Shown: one piece after another, positions 62,184 to 64,000 of the stretch
Layout: each line of letters begins with the position of its first letter
How positions within the stretch are numbered: the first letter of the stretch is position 1
Assembly: GCA_017501255.1 (NCBI GenBank)
Contig: JAFVXE010000059.1
Coordinates: forward strand, 1 to 64,000
Direction: 5' to 3'
Length of the DNA: 64,000 nt
DNA from: Clostridia bacterium
Lineage (GTDB): Bacteria > Bacillota > Clostridia > Christensenellales > Aristaeellaceae
Position numbers and translations under genes: made by a program
The notes under the pieces: model-generated
Database searches by the model: none
Told to the model about the DNA's origin: nothing
Seen by the model: the letters and a program-made list of their open reading frames with translations, nothing else

Positions 62184-62406
62184 ACCCGCCCTCTGCACCG
62201 CACAAAGGACGGGCCAGAGTGTTGAAAAAGGGGAAGGTGCAGGAAACTCAGTTTCCTGCCGGGTGTGGGCAGAGCCCACAAACCTTGCGCCGCAGCGCTT
62301 TCCTGCAAGCACAGCGAGCGCCAAAGGCGCAAGATGTGCGGCTTCGACCAGCCAGTATGGGTTTATCGACAGTCTGACCCGCCCTCTGCACTGCACAAAG
62401 GACGGG
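62184..62406. repeat. structured intergenic repeat with 30-bp direct repeats at its ends (copy 2)
   Basis: Thirty bases at 62184-62213 recur at 62377-62406 with one difference (ACCCGCCCTCTGCAC at the left of each). Between them lie GCAGGAAAC-tca-GTTTCCTGC, TGTGGGC-aga-GCCCACA and a CTTGCGCC...GGCGCAAG closing stem. The block core is shared with 41165-41235. No protein is supported here. The right repeat lies just outside the histidine kinase stop and could double as its terminator. Confidence 0.75.
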
Positions 62407-62414
62407 TCGATTTC

Positions 62415-63854
62415 TTATTCTTCTGTTGGCAGCAGTACGGAGAAGGTGGTTCCCACTCCCACCTTGCTGCGGACGCGGATCTTGCCGCCATGGGCCACCG
62501 CAATGATCCGGGCGATGGACAGACCCAACCCATGACCGCTGGTCTGGGATTTCCGTGCCTGATCGCAGCGATAGAAACGATCAAAAACCTTGGTCAGCTC
62601 CTCAGGCGAAATGCCCTCGCCGGTATCCGTCACCGACAGGATGCACTGGCGGCCTTCCTTCTTCATGCCAAGGGTGATTCTGCCGCCTTCCGGCGTGTAC
62701 TTGATGGCATTGTCCACCAGAATGCGCATCAACTGCTTGATCATGCCCTTGTCACCGTTGATGAGAGCGTTTTCTGCCGGTTCCAGCAAAAATTCATGAC
62801 CCGCCGAAAGCATCTTGGCTTCCCGATTCAGTTCGCTCATCACTTCCAGCGGATTGAAGACTTCCATCTCCAGCATCAGGGTCTTCTTATCATGCCGGGC
62901 CAGGAACAACAGCCGCTCCACCAGTTCCTTCATGCTGGCCGCTTCCTGGGAAATGGCGGCGATGCCTTCGTCCAGCACATCCTTATCGGTTTTGCCCCAG
63001 CGTTCCAGCATACTCACATAGCCCTGAATGACCGCTATGGGCGTGCGAAGCTCATGGGAGGCATCGCTGACGAACTGTTTCTGGCTGTTGTAGCTCAGCT
63101 CGATGCGATCCAGCATCCCATTGATCACCAGCGCCAAGTCCTTCAACTCGTTCTTGGCCCCGTCCACGCTGATGCGGTCGCTCAGGTTATTGGCGCTGAG
63201 GGTGGCGGCGGTTTCCGCCATATCGGAAATGGGCTTGAGTACTTTTTTATTCAGACGGTGGCGGTGCTTGAGGAAATAAACGATGCGCAGCAGATCGCCG
63301 CAAAGCACCACCCAGAAAAGGACAGTGGCTGCCCGGTTCAGCCGCTGAAGCGGATAGCGGATCACCAGACCGCCCCGATGGCTGTTGCAATAAAATAGAA
63401 TGCCATCCTTTGCCCGCTGATCAAAAGAATGGATCGTCAGTTTCACTTTTTCCCCTAACCCATTCCAGCCATCAGGCAGTGGATTTTCCAGCAGATAAGC
63501 CTCGGAAGCCGTCAGATAAGCCAGCTGTTCAGGTGCATAGCGAAGCTCCTGGGCCGGTTCCACCGCAGCCACCTGTTCAAAAGCCGCCGTAACCGCCGGA
63601 TACTCCAGAAAACCCAGTGTCAGAAAGACGGCAAGCAGCAGCGGCACCGTGGTACGCAGCAGCTGCCCTGCAAAGTGTATCGCAATGCGCAGGGTCAGGG
63701 AAAGCCGCAGATGGCTGACCGCATTCACCAGCAGATTATGGGTCCAGTCCGACAGGCGGTTGATGGTCAACGGTTTTTCGGTAACTTCCGTCGCAGCGGC
63801 TTCCTGACCGGTGGCCTCTGCGCTCAAAGTGACTTCTTTATGCGTTCTGTTCAT
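62415..63854 (-). CDS. sensor histidine kinase
   Basis: This is a 479-residue membrane kinase. A 60-residue cytoplasmic N-terminus precedes TM1 (about 66-85), an external sensor of about 90 residues and TM2 (about 175-195). HAMP follows (about 196-250), then the DHp domain with FVSDASHELRTPIAVIQGY (His near 267) and the ATPase domain with LVDNAIKYTPEGG, VTDTGEGISPEEL and GHGLGLSIARIIA. The start overlaps the regulator gene by 17 bases. The signal and regulon are unknown. Confidence 0.93.
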   Translation of the reverse strand: MNRTHKEVTLSAEATGQEAAATEVTEKPLTINRLSDWTHNLLVNAVSHLRLSLTLRIAIHFAGQLLRTTVPLLLAVFLTLGFLEYPAVTAAFEQVAAVEPAQELRYAPEQLAYLTASEAYLLENPLPDGWNGLGEKVKLTIHSFDQRAKDGILFYCNSHRGGLVIRYPLQRLNRAATVLFWVVLCGDLLRIVYFLKHRHRLNKKVLKPISDMAETAATLSANNLSDRISVDGAKNELKDLALVINGMLDRIELSYNSQKQFVSDASHELRTPIAVIQGYVSMLERWGKTDKDVLDEGIAAISQEAASMKELVERLLFLARHDKKTLMLEMEVFNPLEVMSELNREAKMLSAGHEFLLEPAENALINGDKGMIKQLMRILVDNAIKYTPEGGRITLGMKKEGRQCILSVTDTGEGISPEELTKVFDRFYRCDQARKSQTSGHGLGLSIARIIAVAHGGKIRVRSKVGVGTTFSVLLPTEE

Positions 63855-64000
63855 AGCGGAACATATACCCCACTGCACGGATGGTATGGATGGTCTTGAT
63901 GCCAAACTTGTCATCGATCTTCTGGCGCAGGTAGCGGATATACACATCCACGATGTTGGTATCACCGGTGAATTCGTAGCCCCATACATTGGTCAGAAGT
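63838..64000 (-). CDS. OmpR-family response regulator, C-terminal fragment
   Basis: The window edge cuts this gene; the last 53 residues are visible. LTNVWGYEFTGDTNIVDVYI, RYLRQKIDDKF and TIRAVGYMFRY form the winged-helix DNA-binding domain of OmpR/PhoB regulators. The stop lies inside the histidine kinase start region, so the two genes are coupled. Confidence 0.93.
   Translation of the reverse strand, partial: LLTNVWGYEFTGDTNIVDVYIRYLRQKIDDKFGIKTIHTIRAVGYMFRYEQNA

Noticed and set aside
62095..62535. A 146-codon open frame across the 62 kb repeat
   Set aside because: It starts in the promoter of the GH113 operon, crosses the repeat and enters the histidine kinase gene on the wrong strand.
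1..64000. CRISPR arrays, tRNA or rRNA genes
   Set aside because: By eye I found no regularly spaced repeats and no cloverleaf or ribosomal RNA signature. A covariance-model search would settle this.

Overview
The window reads as chromosome of a moderately high-GC Firmicute of the class Clostridia, probably a gut commensal. The evidence is AGGAGG-type ribosome binding sites, a KtrAB-type potassium system, a SpoIID plus SpoIIQ-like sporulation pair, a DacF-like D,D-carboxypeptidase, a BlaI/M56 pair, an LPxTG-like surface protein and a tetrahydrofolate riboswitch. No species can be named from the sequence. I saw no tRNA, rRNA, CRISPR array or complete insertion sequence.

Layout. 1-3.0 kb: the tail of an IS30-like transposase, then ridA and diaminopropionate ammonia-lyase (a likely metabolic pair) and a secreted SGNH hydrolase. 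3.1-6.9 kb: a 1288-residue cytoplasmic protein joining a LacI-type sensor, degenerate GGDEF, intact-looking EAL and a beta-helix-like repeat tail. 7.2-10 kb: an acyltransferase, a zinc-ribbon membrane protein, a small conserved protein and a LysM protein. 10.0-15.3 kb (minus): a six-gene operon, folT-nth-obgE-yhbY-nuclease-SNF2 helicase, behind a THF riboswitch. 15.4-18.9 kb: free-methionine sulfoxide reductase, ktrB-ktrA and an esterase. 19-25 kb: four XRE-type HTH genes, three of them membrane-fused, and an exported wall-anchored protein that shares an almost identical promoter and palindrome with the smallest HTH gene. 25.3-26.0 kb: a DUF5131 gene that looks AT-richer than its neighbours. 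26.2-30.5 kb: a binding-protein-dependent ABC transporter of the ferric-iron type.

30.7-41.1 kb is a full AI-2 (lsr) uptake and processing locus. The minus operon lsrA-lsrC-lsrD-lsrB-lsrF is followed by an AEC transporter and a FucU/RbsD mutarotase. The divergent plus operon holds lsrR, lsrK and a cupin gene. Both start from strong promoters in an AT-rich intergenic region that carries repeated TGTAAAC/GTTACA motifs.

41.5-49.2 kb is one very large cyclic beta-1,2-glucan synthase. 49.3-56 kb: glmS, a SpoIIQ-like peptidase, spoIID, dacF and a MATE exporter. 56.1-60 kb: an exported propeller-like protein divergent from a BlaI/M56 signalling operon, with the same operator word at both promoters. 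60-62 kb: a GH113-like glycosidase with its LacI regulator. 62.1-62.4 kb: a structured intergenic repeat whose core also occurs at 41.2 kb, with a compensatory base-pair change. The window ends in a histidine kinase and the tail of its OmpR-type response regulator.
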